A stretch of DNA of 64,000 bases from Gnetum montanum (GCA_015680685.1 MNCI01005370.1:145982-209981), one strand, 5' to 3'. Numbered from the stretch's first letter, positions 47,410 through 60,300 are shown. Notes: generated by a model not told the origin, from the sequence alone. Made by a program: numbers and translations.

Positions 47410-48220
47410 TCATGGGCTCAGTGATGTGTATGGCCGAGGGGCCTTGTTATGATACTCTTTTATGTCACCATCTACTACCTGAAAGGGTAGCTCAACCCAT
47501 GTTGCTTCCTTATTCGAACCGGTTTCAACTTGTTTAGGTGTTTCAGTTTGGACAGGGGTTTGGTATTCAGAGATTTGAACCTCTGACTCTTGCTCCATTC
47601 CTACATTGGTTATGGCTTGGGGAGCCACTTCATCACCATGAATTATCACTTCCCCTCCAACATAGGACAAGTGAATCTCCTAATGTATTAGAGAGGAAAT
47701 AACCCTCAATTGGGCCAACAACGATCTCCCCAGGTTCAAGTTGAACCCAAGCATTTCTTCTATGATTATGAATACTGCACTTGTGGGGAACTAGTCCCCT
47801 GCCACAAAGTTGATATGCACAATTCATTTTACTAACACATGCACCTTGTTAAATGATTTTAAGCAAGATTTCATCATGGGATTGATTTGATTGATCAAGC
47901 CCAATTTTTCTACTATGGAAAAAGGGATGACATTAGTAGCGGCCTCGTCATCAACATGCACCCTTCAAATCCTGTGTTGTCCAACCCAAACTGTGATGAA
48001 CATAGGTGTCATTATCACTTGACCCTTTTCAATGGCATCCTTAATGGACTTGTCATGGAATGTCAACTGAGCTGGCCATGGTTCCTCGGTCATAGAAGGA
48101 AGCATGACCGCATGGATTTCTTTCTCCTTTGTCGGCATGTTTTCATCAACTAGTATGGACATTAACATGCAAACCATGGCTTCGTAGTGTTTAGTGGAAG
48201 TCATTACCAAGTCATACAAG
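47410..48220 (-). pseudogene. Element 2 aspartic protease region
   Basis: Minus strand: TSTKHYEAMVCMLMSILVDE, AQLTFHDKSIKDAIEKGQVI, MFITVWVGQHRI, then active-site VDDEAATNVIP (about 47935-47960; G of D-D/T-G-A replaced by E). Next comes LLAQLRVISSLIH and LSYVGGEVIIHGDEVAP (as in element 1). A tail of about 70 residues ends at 47410. Frame breaks lie between the blocks. Confidence 0.75.
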
Positions 48221-48542
48221 CTTAAGGTTTTGTTTTACTATTTCAGAGCCTGTTTAATTTGGGTGAGGGTGTTGAACAGATCTTTCCCACCATCTTGCCT
48301 ATTACCATTTTCCTCATCCATTCATCCTAGGAGACAAATCTCCTAAGGAGGGGGAGCTTCAAGTTGAGGATTTTGCTTTCTCAGACAGCACAATGGTTAT
48401 TGCTTCTATGCATCATCATTAGTTTTTAATGATGAGGGGATCATAGGCACCGAGGACAAGGGGGTAGGTTTGGGAGGACCTAAAGCGATGCGTTCCTTGG
48501 CCATCTTGTTCACAGAACGCTCTTCCCATTTTTTTGAATGGT

Positions 48543-48561
48543 GGGGGGGGGGGGGGGGGGG
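48543..48561. repeat. G homopolymer (about 19 G)
   Basis: An uninterrupted G run inside the gag-protease linker (poly-Pro coding potential on the minus strand). Its length is likely unreliable in sequencing, and it shifts the frame. Confidence 0.8.
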
Positions 48562-48589
48562 TCTACGGAGTTGTTTTAGATGGTTGGCT

Positions 48590-50907
48590 CTATGTAATGG
48601 GGGTAGTTGAATGTTTTGGAATCCTAATGAAAAATGGTGCTTGTGGTGTTGGCACAGGCAACGATGTGGGTTTGAGCATGAAATGTGCAGGGGTGGATGT
48701 CTGAGGGGGAACTTTAAGGACGAATGGTTGTTGCAGCATCTTTTTTTCTATTGTTGGTGTCGCCATGCTATGTTGAGACACACGCACCATGAATAGTTGC
48801 TATGGTGGTTTTGGGTTACTATCAATGCCAATCGTGTTGATGATATACCCTGTGTTTTTGGCATTGAAGGGGTCCTTGTAAACATGCATGGATTGGTTTT
48901 TAGGCTGGACAGGACTACTTTCATCCAGGACAAGATTTCCCTGATTGATCATGCATTGAATGTCATCTTTCAACACCAACATGTAGTTCATGTCATGACC
49001 ACATAGTTGATGGTAATCACAAAACCGTTACAACCTAAAATTCTTAGGAACTTGCAACTCATTGGGTGTGGCCAAGGAGGGGTTCCTAAGAAGTTTGCAA
49101 TATCGATTATGATGCTTAATTACTTCCTCCGACATCCACTTATGATCAATATATCGAGCCCCTAATAGTTCCTTCAGGAGTTCTAAAGGCTTAATGGGTA
49201 AAGGAGTGTAGTTGGAGCCATCCTTGCACTCGAAGTTTGGTTTAGGCTGGGTTGATGCCTTTGATGCTGATGTTGAAGGCTGACCGGTATTGCTTGAGCC
49301 AGATGTTGTNGATAGCCAACAAATGGGCCTCTGTAATAGGCTCGCAGATCTCATTCAAGGTGGCGATCCACTGCAATATGAACCTTTGCACAGATTCCAA
49401 TGGGTCTTGCTTGATGCTCATCAACTAATCCAGTGTGACCTCTAGTTTCAAGTTATATTTGAAACAGGTCACGAACTGAGTTAGCAGATCCTCCAAAGTT
49501 GAGATGGAGGTGCATGGGAGCATGCGGTACTAATCTAGAGCCTTGCCGATCAAAGACATGGCAAAGATAAGCATAATAGTGTGTGGCCACTGTTGCAACA
49601 ACAAATATTCAAATATGAATGTAACTAAATGTGCATTGGGATCATCCTCCCTATTGTATTCTTTGAATTGGGGGAGTGGCATCCCTAGGGGTAATGTGAG
49701 CATGGGGACGACTGGGTTGATTGCGTCATCATGGTAAAAATCCATGACCTATTCCGTGTCGGAACCGACAGCTTTGAGAAATTTAATCTCTTCAATGAGG
49801 ATCTAGATAAGTTGAAATGCTTGATCCAGACCTAGTGACGTTGCATATGACTGTTGGATTACATGAATAGCTGTTGTATGTGCCACTGAGGGTTGCGGTG
49901 GAAGGGCAGCGGCCTAGCCCATGGGGGATGCTATTGGTGTCACTCCTACGAGTGGTGCTGCTTGGGCCATCCACCACCTAGCAGGTTGTACCATTGATGC
50001 AGCAGTCATTAGTGGGGCTGTGGGGTTGGTAATTTTCATGACTGATGGGGTGGACCACAGCCCCATGCTTGGTTGTACCACTTTTGGGACTTGGTACGCT
50101 TGGTGGTGAACGTAATGTGACATCTGGGAGGATTGCATAACAAGGAGAGAAGTGGTTGTGGTCCACCACGCAATTGGGGCTAGGCCTACCGTTGATGGTG
50201 GGATAGGTGTAGAAGATGGAATGGGAGTGGGAACTCCATGCAACTGTGATGTAGGCACTTAGTATGATAATGGGGCAAAGTGAGGAGAGAGTGTTCCTAG
50301 GAATGAAACTAATGGGGTAGCGTGTTGGTGCGTTGAGGGTATAGGATGGCTGCCCATAGCTAATGAAAGTGTAGGCTGTGGTGGAGTTGTGGTAATCATA
50401 AAGGGGGTAGAAGTAAAGAGCAGGTTTGACTAGAAGACTGCGGTGGGAGGGATAACCATAGGGTAGGTCTGGCCACCATCCTCAGAATGGGAATCTAGGT
50501 CTTCTTGTCTGTCTTGGAATGCCTTATTGTAATGGAACACTGTATCTTGCTCCCTAGACTTACTGACTTGTATCAACTGGTCCAAGATCCACTGATACAT
50601 CTCCGTTAGGTGGATGGTAACGTTGGGGGTAGGGATAAATTCCCTCTTGTTTCAATGAAGGAACTCAAAGTTACATTTGTCTTCGAGTTCTTAGCGATCC
50701 AAGGGTAGATTTGCCTAGATCTTTCTATAGATGAAGTCATAGCACTCTCCATCTAGTGCCAAGAACTCACGTGAGACGTGTTAGAGCCTCAGAGACTGAT
50801 GTGGTGCCAGCACTAGGCTAGGCAGTCGCTAGATACCTATGGTGTTTTGGTCCAAGAAAGGGGCCTCAAGGTTTGAGGTGGGAACAACAATGGTTGTGGG
50901 AATCATT
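48590..50907 (-). pseudogene. Element 2 gag
   Basis: Starts at the ATG complementary to 50905-50907 (MIPTTIVVPTSNLEAPFLDQ), about 215 bases after the PBS. An N-terminal part (VTIHLTEMYQWILDQLIQVS) and a long Pro/Ser/Thr-rich region lead to the capsid core: PLPQFKEYNREDDPNAHLVT, YLLLQQWPHTIMLIFAMSLI, STLEDLLTQFVTCF, DPLESVQRFILQWIATLNEI. A degenerate knuckle CDYHQLCGHD (final C changed to Y) precedes LKDDIQCMINQGNLVLDE. Stops are scattered but the frame is readable for most of its length. One N is at 49310. Confidence 0.8.
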
Positions 50908-51122
50908 TTGTATGATTAAAAGGAAATCACAAACAAGAAACAAGAAAATAAATAAGCGATCGGAGGCTTTTCGTCCTACTGGGTTCCAAAGGAACTGTCA
51001 TTGAGACCAATCTGCACCACACAATGCGTAGATAACCGCAAGGGTGTCACGTCTATGCCAGTAGGTGACAAGGTATAGACAATGTGCATGATTAACCGTA
51101 AGACATAGAAAGGGCACCAAAA
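50908..51122 (-). other. Element 2 5' leader
   Basis: Non-coding leader between PBS and gag. Shares tgcagattggtc and tttggaaccc with 63320-63350 downstream of the element 7 LTR, confirming orientation and family. Confidence 0.6.
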
Positions 51123-51141
51123 GGCCCTCCTTCTAGCGCCA
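51123..51141 (-). other. Element 2 primer-binding site
   Basis: Minus-strand TGGCGCTAGAAGGAGGGCC, a few bases inside the 5' LTR end (...CTATA). Matches the PBS words of elements 1 and 5 apart from single substitutions. Primer tRNA not assigned. Confidence 0.65.
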
Positions 51142-51146
51142 AAAAA

Positions 51147-53089
51147 TATAGCGATCAAAAACATCAGTGGCTTGAACACCGAGAGGTTGTCAGGCGTATA
51201 GTTTAACCCCAAATCAGCACAAGGGCCATGTTGGAGAGAAATGAAAATGAGGTGCCTTGAATGGTCTGGTTGATCAGACAGGGACTTAATCAGTGTCACT
51301 TAATCTTTTGTAAATGTTTGGTTTTAGAAACGAGGTATGCTAGTGAAGTGATAATTAACCAACGTAAAACAATGGAAAATGATGGGAAATACAACAATAA
51401 TGAACAAAGAATGAAATAGATTTGATCAAAGATCTGATCTTTGTTTTGTTAGAAGATGTGCAACTGATTATGCAATATTGGAGAAGCACAGCTTACACAA
51501 AGCAGTATGGTCATAGGTTCCTAAGCTATAGTCAATAACTTGCTACTCGAGATTCTTCTGTTTGTCAATCCACTCACCAAGGTGCAAAAATGCTAGACTC
51601 GCAAAAGAATGTCTAAAGCCAACTAGAATGTTAAAATGCCAACTCTGCCCTCCAAAAGCCAACTCTAAAGCCAACCATGCAAAAATCCAACCCTTTGAGC
51701 ATTTTTTGGTGGTGTATTTATAGGGCAAGGAACAGGAGAAAAATGTGGTCTAGATGCCACATGTCCTAGGCCCCCCAAGGTGTAAACATGGCTATGCCAT
51801 GTAGGTGTTTGATGTTGGATGTGATCCTTGTTATGCTGTGACCATACTGCTGAAACTACATGTGCCAAAATCTAGAAAGCATGCCAACAATGAAAACAAA
51901 ATGGAGCCTATGCTCTAGAACTACGTCTTCCCTACTCTTGTGAGTAGGGTCAAGCATAGGGACAATTTTTGGGATTGACCAGGGATATCAAAAATGAAGC
52001 AAACTTGCTAATTTTGCCCACCAAAGAGGTGCCAGGGTGAGAATGATCATTGCCAACAAGAATTGGAGCTAATTGAAAATGTTTTAAATGTCTTAATGCA
52101 AGTGTTGCATTACTTAAATTGTCCAGTGTGTTGGTGTAGCATAAGTAACTGCTCACTACGTTGTGCTATGCTATGTAGCATAGCATAGCGTAGCCACCAG
52201 TCTTGAAAGAAATCTTGCCTAGAAGCTGAGAGCATTTGTCTGAGGCCTGGTTAAGCAAGCAACTATAACTTTGTCTTCCATGTTGGAAATCCTTTGAACC
52301 TATTGAGTTCATCCTTGGGGCATTTTGTTTTTTTGCATCCTTGCTACGTTGTGCTATGCTATGTAGCATAGCACAGCATAATAGCCAGTGTGTCATGAAT
52401 CCTTATCTAATTTGCAATGTTTTACTAGGAAATTTTGCTTGAGGCCTAAAGGCTAAGTGGGATAGCTATTTTTGGAGGTCAAAGCATTGCCAAGTGCAAT
52501 CCTCTTGTTGGAGCCACTTGGCAGAGGGGCCTTTGTGTTCTATCCTTGCTACGCTATGCTACACTGCATAGCATAGCATAGCATAGCACCCTGTGTTGGC
52601 TGAATCCCATCTTGTTTTGCAACCATTTTTTCATAGGATGTTTATTATGTCCTGGTGCATTGGCAGAGCAAACTTGCTTGTTGGTTACAACATGGGAAAA
52701 TGCTTTGGCAAACTGACTTGCTATCAACTTGCATCTTGGATGCTTAATTGGTCTCTTCAAGGCTTGCTACGCTGCACAATGTAGCGTAGCGTAGCAGATT
52801 TCTCCACTAGAAAAATTGCCAAATTGTTTAGCTCATCTTGAACACTTTTGAAAATTCCTAGCATGGTCCCTAGGTAGACTATCAACCAGGTCAATTGTCC
52901 AATTGGGTAGGCTGGAGAGTCCAATAGGCCTATCAACCCTAGAGATAGAAAACTTGCTAGACTGTACAATCTATCCTTAGTGCCTACACTGTTCTGATGG
53001 CTCATCATGATGCTACACTTGTGGAAATCCTTGCTCAAATTCCAAGACTCTGCTGAAGCATTAGGGTCCTAAAATTTTATGGTGTTTCA
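51147..53089 (-). repeat. Element 2 5' LTR
   Basis: tatagcgatc (51147) to ggtgtttca (53089). TATA box on the minus strand at 51715-51722 (TATAAATA). Aligns along its whole length with 34605-36572. U3 carries the four palindromic clusters. Frames inside are chance. Confidence 0.85.
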
Positions 53090-53225
53090 TGATTGTATCA
53101 ATTTGATATCATGGGTTGCTAGTTTAAGGTTGTAGTGGATTATGGTGTCAATTTTAAGGTCTTAGTAGATCATATCATCAATTTCAGGCCCTAGTAGGCT
53201 ATTGAAAATAGGCTCACTTGTTGAT
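53090..53225 (-). other. Element 4 3' UTR (right part) with hairpin motifs
   Basis: Continues the element 4 3' UTR interrupted at 34604. Holds degenerate motif copies: ctagtttaaggttgtagtgg, ttttaaggtcttagtagatc, tttcaggccctagtaggct. These correspond to the 30-bp array in element 2, but only about three copies are present. Confidence 0.6.
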
Positions 53226-54460
53226 GATTGTCATCTACATGTAGTATGAATTTAGATAGAAATGATTAATCATATTGACTAGCTCATTTCCATCCATGTC
53301 AAATATCCTGAATGCATCATTCTTATAGGCTTTGGTGACAAGGAAGGATCCTTCCTAGTTGGCTAAGAATTTATCTACATACTCACAGATAGCTTTGAGG
53401 ACAAGTTCACCTTCCTTGATGTTATGCTTGGTTAAGTTATGGTGATGCTACTATGTCTTCCTCTCTTGGTATTTTTTGATGTGAGCAAGCACTTGCATAA
53501 ATTGCTACTCCATCAAGTCTAGGGCTATTGTTTGCAACTTGTTATTCTAATCATCATTGATGAAGTCAATCAAGGCTACTTAAAGAAAAGGTACCTATAA
53601 TTCAAGAGGTAAAATAGCTTTATAATCGTAAAACAGACTATAAGGGGTTACACTAGATTCCCTATGATAGGTTGTCTTGTATGCCCATAGTGCATGGACA
53701 AGCCACTTGTGCCATTTGTGCTTGTTTGTTGTTGAGCATCTTCTTGAGCAAGTTGATGATGGCATTATTTCTTGCTTCTACTTGTCCACTGGATTAAGGG
53801 TAATAAGGTAATGAGAAATAATGCTTAATGCCTAGCTTATGATATAAATCTATTGTTTCTTAGCTACTAAATTGTGGTCCATTATTTGTAACTATGATCA
53901 TGGGTATGCCAAAACTAGTTACAATGTTACCTAAGATGAATTTGTAGACCTACTTAGATGTAGTGTTGCTTATGGAAATAGCCTCAACCCTATTTGTAAA
54001 GTATTCAGTTATGATGATGATGAAGTTATGCCTTACTAAAGACTTAAGCATTATAGGTCCAATGATATCCAACCCCAATCATTGAAATGACCATGTTATT
54101 TGAGTGGTATGCAACTCAATTGGTGGTACATGTATGAGGTTGCTATACCATTCGCATGTGTCACAATACTTAACCTTATGCATGTAGTCATTTCTCATCT
54201 AGGCCAATAGTAGCCTAACCATCTAATCTTAGCAATCATAACTATAGGTCATATATGTCCTCCAAAAACACCCTCATGAACCTCCTCTACAACTATTCTA
54301 GCTTTAGTTTTACCTATGCACTTTTGGAGTATGTCATCATAGGATCATTGACATAATGTACTATCACCTACGATAACATACTACTTTGATCACTTGCTTA
54401 CATCATCCTTCTAAGTAGTAGTCAAGCCTTGTGAGGATTCACTATGCATAATGTAAAATT
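53225..54460 (-). pseudogene. Element 4 integrase
   Basis: Minus strand: IVVEEVHEGVFGGHI, IAKIRWLGYYWPR (zinc-binding part), LGLDIIGPI, IIIITEYFTNRVEAI (first D changed to E), GIPMIIVTNNGPQFSS (second D changed to N), SSGQVEARNNAIINLLKKML (E kept), YSLFYDYKAILPLELQVPFL, EGELVLKAICEYVDKFLA and FLVTKAYKNDAFRIFDMDGN. Clearly the same family as element 2 integrase, but with more stops. Confidence 0.8.
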
Positions 54461-54554
54461 TTATATCATACCACTTTGTGGAAAGAGTAGTAAGAATGAT
54501 AGTCACAAAGGTATCCTCAGTGTTTTGTGTGATGGGAGTAGCACAATCCATAGT

Positions 54555-54985
54555 TAAGATGCATAACTTACTAAATCCATTTGGCATAATACTAAGGGCT
54601 AATGTTGTGCCATTAGCTATGGTGTTCTCATTTCAAGATATGTATTGGATATCAATGTCTAAAAAATGTTGTAATAATTACTTTCCTAGGTCACAATAAG
54701 ATTGTAAGTGTTTGGATTTACATGCATAAACCTCAGTTACTTGGTTAACCTCGAGTTTTGAATTGCCTTTGATTGTTAAGAACTTACTTCCTAAGTCATG
54801 CACTACCATCATCTCTCTGATCAAACCCTTGTACTTTGCTATGATGTTTATGCATGAAAACTCAAAACAATAGGTGAAGGGTTGAATTTCACTAGATGGA
54901 AATGTTATGATGGTAGTAGCACTAGCCCCATGGGCCATTGAAGCTCTGTCAAAGTGCATGACTACCTCATAACCCTCATGCACTT
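54555..54985 (-). pseudogene. Element 4 second RNase H (after the first, canonical Tat order)
   Basis: Minus strand: VVMHFDRASMAHGASATTII (first D), FSCINIIAKYKGLIREMMVV (E changed to K), DLGSKFLTIKGNSKLEVNQV (second D changed to N), TEVYACKSKHLQSYCDL, FLDIDIQYIS.NENTIAN.T. This is the archaeal-like RNase H that plant Tat-lineage elements carry between the gypsy RNase H and integrase. Here it lies in exactly that position, downstream of 55070-55505. Confidence 0.75.
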
Positions 54986-55069
54986 AGTGAACAGTGTTAA
55001 TGTGCTCATCAAGAAACTTAGGATCTATGGTTACATGGTCATCAATAGGTAAAACTATGAGCTATATGC

Positions 55070-55505
55070 CTATAGCCTAACCTTTCATTGAGGATTGAGA
55101 GATGTAATAAAGGTCAAACTCCATTGTTATGGCTTTCCATTGGAGTATACAACTACTTTCACAAATATTAGTCATTATGGCTCTTAGCATGTTATCTTTG
55201 CAAATGATGTTGACTTGGCTTCTGAAGAGGTAGTATCTCCACTTCTTCAATGAGAAGACTAATGTTAAACAATATTTCTCCATTTTAATGTATCAAGTCT
55301 CATGAGCAACTAATGCATGGCTAAGGTATTATGCTAACATCTCTACTCTATCATCACATTTCTAATAGAGTAGAGAAGTAATGAATGTGTTAGAGATGGA
55401 AAGGTAGATGTAAAATGGTTTACCCTCTTGCGAAGGATAGACTATTGGTAGTTGTGCTAACTCTTACTTAAGTTTTTCAAAGGCCTCTTGGTATTGAGCC
55501 ATTCA
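55070..55505 (-). pseudogene. Element 4 first (gypsy) RNase H
   Basis: Minus strand: PFYIYLSISNTFITSLLYQK, MLA.YLSHALVAHET.Y, MEKYCLTLVFSLKKWRYYLF, SQVNIICKDNMLRAIM, ILQWKAITMEFDLYYIS. This is the standard Ty3/gypsy RNase H with its connection to the second RNase H. Several stops. Confidence 0.7.
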
Positions 55506-56690
55506 CTCATAGTGAACCCCCTTCTTAAGCAAGTGATGCATGGTTGTAACTTATTTATGAGCCTAGTAATAAACCTATGAATAAATTGCAATTTCCCTTG
55601 CAATCCCCAAAGTTCCTTAAGGTTGGTATGCACTACTAACTTGTATATGACCATAACCTTATTAAGATAAACATGTATTCCTACTTCAAACACTATAAAT
55701 CCAAGCATCTTACCAGTCTTGACACTAAAAATACATTTCCTAGGAGTGAGCCTAAGCTCATACTTGAGGCATCATTTAAGGACAAGATCTAGGTCATTAT
55801 CATGGTCATTAGCCACTTTGGATTTAACAGCTATATCATCTACATAATTTTTAAGCAAACCTAACATGTAATCACTAAAGATATAGGTCATGACTCATTG
55901 ATAGGTTGCTCCCACATTCTTAAGACCAAATGGCATCATGATGTAGCAAAAGGTACCCCAAGGGGTCATGAAGGTCATGCTAAGTTGGTGCTTTAAGTTT
56001 ATCCTAATCTAATTATAGTCCAAGAATCCATCCATAAAGGACAATAAAGCATGTCTAGTTGTAGTATTAATAAGTTGATCAATACTAGGTAGAGGAAAGT
56101 CATCCTTGATGGTTGCTTTATTTAGATCTCAGAAATTGATGCAAAAATGGTTACTTCCATTTTTCTTAGGGACTACCACTATGTTGAACACCCATTCTAC
56201 ATAGTTAATAGCCCTAATGAAACTATCTTCGTATAGCTTTGAGATCTCATCATGAACTTCTAAGGCCAAATCAAGTCTAATCTTGTGCACTTTTTGCTTA
56301 ATTACTCTAATTCTAGGGTCTAGTATGATGTTGTGCTAGACCAAATCATCTTCATATGACCAATCAAAGGCTTTAATGTTGTCTTGTAGAACCTTGGTAA
56401 TGTCTTGAGCCTATTGAGTTTCTAGTGAGGAACTTAGTTTAAAGGTTTTTTCCTTACCACTATGTGTTGTGACAGGAACCTCAACTAGAGAGTCTTTGGA
56501 TATGTTGCCTACCTCTAAGTGAAGGATTTTGACTAGGCTTTTAGAACATTCTATAGGTTTCTTTATCGAGGCTACATATTCGACAAGACTTTGAGGCTCA
56601 AGATCTAGGCAATCAAGTCAACACACCATTCAACATCACCGTGAGGCCCACTTAAGCTCAAAGGTAAATTTATCTATTCCCAAGTACTCA
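55506..56690 (-). pseudogene. Element 4 reverse transcriptase and N-terminal pol region
   Basis: Minus strand: PVTTHSGKEKTFKLSSSLET, HDEISKLYEDSFIRAINYVE, FNIVVVPKKNGSNHF, LLSFMDGFLDYN.IRINLKH, FCYIMMPFGLKNVGATYQ, KNYVDDIAVKSK (YVDD, about 55830-55850), LTPRKCIFSVKTGKMLGFIV. Motif-by-motif relative of element 2 RT, with a similar N-terminal extension. Confidence 0.85.
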
Positions 56691-56939
56691 TACTTTGATC
56701 TTATATGTCAACCATAAGTACATTAATTGGAACATGGGTAGAAATGAAAAAATAATGCTAAATTGTCATAAAACCATGTAAATATATGCTATTCTAATGC
56801 AAACAAGGCCATTCAAGGCTACCAATGGGGTAAAAATAAGAAAAAAAGTGCAATATATGTTAAATAACATTTAAACAAAGGTTAAGCAAAGTGAAGTATG
56901 AGAAATAAGGCTACACATGGCCAAAAAAAAGATAGGGTT

Positions 56940-57292
56940 TTGCTAGTTCAATGCCATAGTGGCCCATGATGTCAATTTATGGTCATAATAGGTCATGGTC
57001 ACATGGTATCAAATTTTGATCAAGGAAGGTCAAACCCCATTATTTGATACCAATCAAAGGCATAAAAAAGATAAATAAAGCTATAATAAGGTAAATAAAG
57101 AGAATATAAGGTTGCATAAAGGCCATGAGAAGGTTAATATGGTTGACAATGCAACACTAGGCTAAAAACAAGTTAAAGCATCATGTAATAAGGCAAAAAA
57201 AAAAGCTAAATAGGCTACATATGGTGAAATTTGGCTAATATAGGTTAAAAGGGTTAGGTTTTTCTAGTTTTAGTCCTTAGCAAACCATGGTT
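56940..57292. repeat. Hairpin motif copies upstream of element 4 RT
   Basis: Degenerate copies at about 56940-57000 (tgctagttcaatgccatagt; caatttatggtcataatagg) and 57258-57292 (tctagttttagtccttagc). Same position relative to RT as 41413-41639 in element 2. Confidence 0.55.
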
Positions 57293-57394
57293 TAGGGCTA
57301 CAAGGCTATTATATGAGTTTGGACATCAGTGAGGGCTATTTCTAGGTTATTTGGACATGAAACTTGAGAGTTTTAAAGCTTCAATGCTAAGCCA

Positions 57395-60300
57395 TCTTTG
57401 TTTCCATGATGGCGAATGTGGAAGGAGGGACCCTTAGCATGGAAACCAATGGAAGTAGATTTTGGATCATCCAAAGGTCCAAAATTGAGGTGCTATGGCC
57501 TTCCCAAGGTTGCACAAGGCCAAATCTATCAAAATTAGGCACTTTAGAGGTCTATAAAGGCTAAAAAGCATGTTTTGTAGCCTTTCCCCTTGCCCCCTAT
57601 CTCTATGCTAGCTAGTATGGAAGAGAGGGGGTTTAGCATGGAGAATCAAAATCTTGGTCAAAATAAGATCAAATGAGATCAAATCGATAGCTAAAGCCTA
57701 GATTTGTAGCTTTTGCATCCTCTAGCTTCATTTTGAGGAATTTTGCATTATTTTTGGATGTCAAAACATGTTGAAATTCTTCCATGTTAAGCACAGCATC
57801 CCTAATGTGGAAAAATGGGGAAATCGTTTTTAGTGGTTTCGAGGTGATTTGAGAGCATGTTGGCCGAGTTCCTAGGCTCATAGGACTATAGATCATGATT
57901 CTACTAGTTTTTGGCTAATTTTGATCATGTTTGGAGGTCATTAAATGGCACCTAAGGTCTCATCCCTTATTTCCATATTGGGGAAGTTACTCTAGCATGG
58001 AAGATTGGGGGAATGAATTTTGAATGTCCAAATGAGATGAAATGAGAAAATTCTTAAGGCTATGAGGTCCTAGGATTTTCCAGCATAGATATTTTTGGCT
58101 TCCAAGAGTGTCATCTTGCCACCAAAAGTGGAAAGGCAACCTTCTCCTCTAGTTTTCATGTTCTCAAATGTGAAGGGGATTCTCTCTAGCATGGATGAAG
58201 CAAGAATCTCATATTTAGGACAATTCAGATCACAATCGACTATGCATGTTAGCTCTGAGAATTGTTGGGATTAAGAGTTAGGGTTCTAGGTCAAAATTTG
58301 GCAGTTTTGGATATCTCTAACTGCTTTTTGGGCTTTCCTATTTTCTTCCACATTGGACCTAGGGTTCTCATCATGGAAGACTTGGGGAATAACGTTTTCA
58401 CCATTTAGCATCAGTTTCATAAGGTTTGAAGGCTCTAATGAATGCCAACATGATTCTAGGATGCATGCAAGGTCACTTAATGTCATTCTAAGGTGTCTAT
58501 AAGCCCCAAATGAGTTCCCCCCTCCCCCACCTTAGTATCCACACTAGCCAACATGGAAGAGAGGGTTCCTACTATGGAAGAACCATAGATCTCATATTTA
58601 TACCAATTTTGGCCTTAATTGACCATGCATGTGTGCTTTTAGGGTTTCTGAGGTCAAGAACTAGGGTTTGAGATCAAAATCAATCAATTTAGATGTTTGC
58701 TAGGTCATTTTTGATCTTTCTCCCTTTTTTCCATGCTAGGGATGGTATGATAAACATGGAAGATTGGTTGGAGCTACTTTTTAGCCCTTTTGAGTGACTT
58801 TTACAAGGTTTGAAGGCTCTAAAAGGTGTAAAACTGGTCTTAGGGTTCATGTAGGGAGGTAGGATGTCTATTTGATGTGTCCGAAGGCTATTTTAAAGTC
58901 CCCCAAAAAATTTTCCTCCTACTTCCACATTGGCCAACATGGAAGAATTGCAAGACCCTACTTTTACCATTTTCTATCATTTCTAACCATACATGTGAAT
59001 TTCTAAGTGTGCTAATATCGACTACTGCTACCTAATGTCAACACTCAATTATTTCAGTGGTTGTTAGATGGTTTTTAATGTTCCACCCTTTCTTCCATAC
59101 TAGGTTTCCAATGCTCAATGTGGAATATAGTGTGGAAATGGTTTTGACCATACATGTGGATTTCTATGGTTGCTAGTATCGACTACTACTAGCTAATGTT
59201 AACACTTGGACATTTCAAGGGTCGTTAGATGGGTTTTGATGTTTCCCCCTTTCCTCAATGCTAAGGTTCTCATGCTCAATGTGGAATATTGGGGGGAAAT
59301 GGTTTCAACTATTTATTATTAATTTTGATGAATCCAAGTGTCCTAGGATGAGTAGACAAGGTCATGGGATGTACACAAGGCTTCATGTTGTTCTTTTGAG
59401 GTATCTAAAGGTTATTTTTAAGTCCTCCCAAAGTTTCCCCTTACTTACTCACTAACCAACATGGAAGAGGTGGCTCCTAGCCTGGAGAGACTAGGGGGCT
59501 CTACTTTTTATTAATTTTTTTCAATTTTATCTATCCATGTATGCCTGGTGTTGACTATCGATTCCTAAGATCAAAACCTAGTTACTTTGATGGTTGTGAG
59601 AAGGTTTTTAGGCTTCTTCCCCTTCATAAATGATGGGGATAGGAAGCTCAACATGGATGGGATCCTCCTTAGCATGGAGAACCCAAGGAAGATAATTTTT
59701 AGTCCCTTCAAGTGTCTTCCGAAAGGAGTAGGTTACTTTCAAAAGGTAAACTACATGCAAACTTCAATAATTTTGGCTTTCCCCCTTTCATCCATGTGAA
59801 GACTAGAATGCTTAGCATAGATCAAGTCCTTCCCAATGTGGACGAACATTAGGGAGTTGATTTTTATTGATTTTTTTGTAGTCTAGTGGCTTTCAAATAG
59901 GATATCAAGGTTCTAGTGTTGGTACAAGGTAATTTAAGCTTGTTTTCTTGCTTTTGGAAGCCTCAACTAACCTTCCTATCTCTATCCACCTTGTTTCCAC
60001 ATTGGGTAGCATGGAACAACTAATAAATTCATATCTAGGCTAGTTTGACAACTAATTGACCATGCATGTTAATCTTCAAGGTTACCAATGTCAATGGTCA
60101 ATACTAGATATCAAGATTCGGTTGTTTTGAGGCTCATAAGTGTTGCATGAAATCTCCTCCCCACACCCCACCCCTTTTTCCATGCTAGGCATGATGGCCC
60201 CAATATGAATGAGAGGAGGATGATAGTTTTGTGCCATTTTGATTACTTTTGAGGTCTTTGGAAGCTCCATAGGGTTGTGGAATGGTCTAGGGATCACCAA

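Larger units (their letters stand above)
34605..53089 (-). mobile_element. Element 2: 18.5-kb Tat/Ogre-like retrotransposon
   Basis: Bounded by direct LTRs 34605-36572 and 51147-53089. Flanks are tcatt (34600-34604) and tgatt (53090-53094), a 4/5 target-site duplication. Minus-strand order: 5' LTR, PBS, gag, protease, hairpin motifs, opposite-strand spliced unit, hairpin motifs, RT, truncated RNase H, integrase, 30-bp array, PPT, 3' LTR. It is inserted into the 3' UTR of element 4. Over 34760-34881 versus 51302-51423 I count 8 differences in 122 bases, all transitions. Not functional as written. Confidence 0.8.

Noticed and set aside
54478-54699. Plus-strand 73-codon frame
   Set aside because: Antisense to the region between the second RNase H and integrase of element 4; no independent support.
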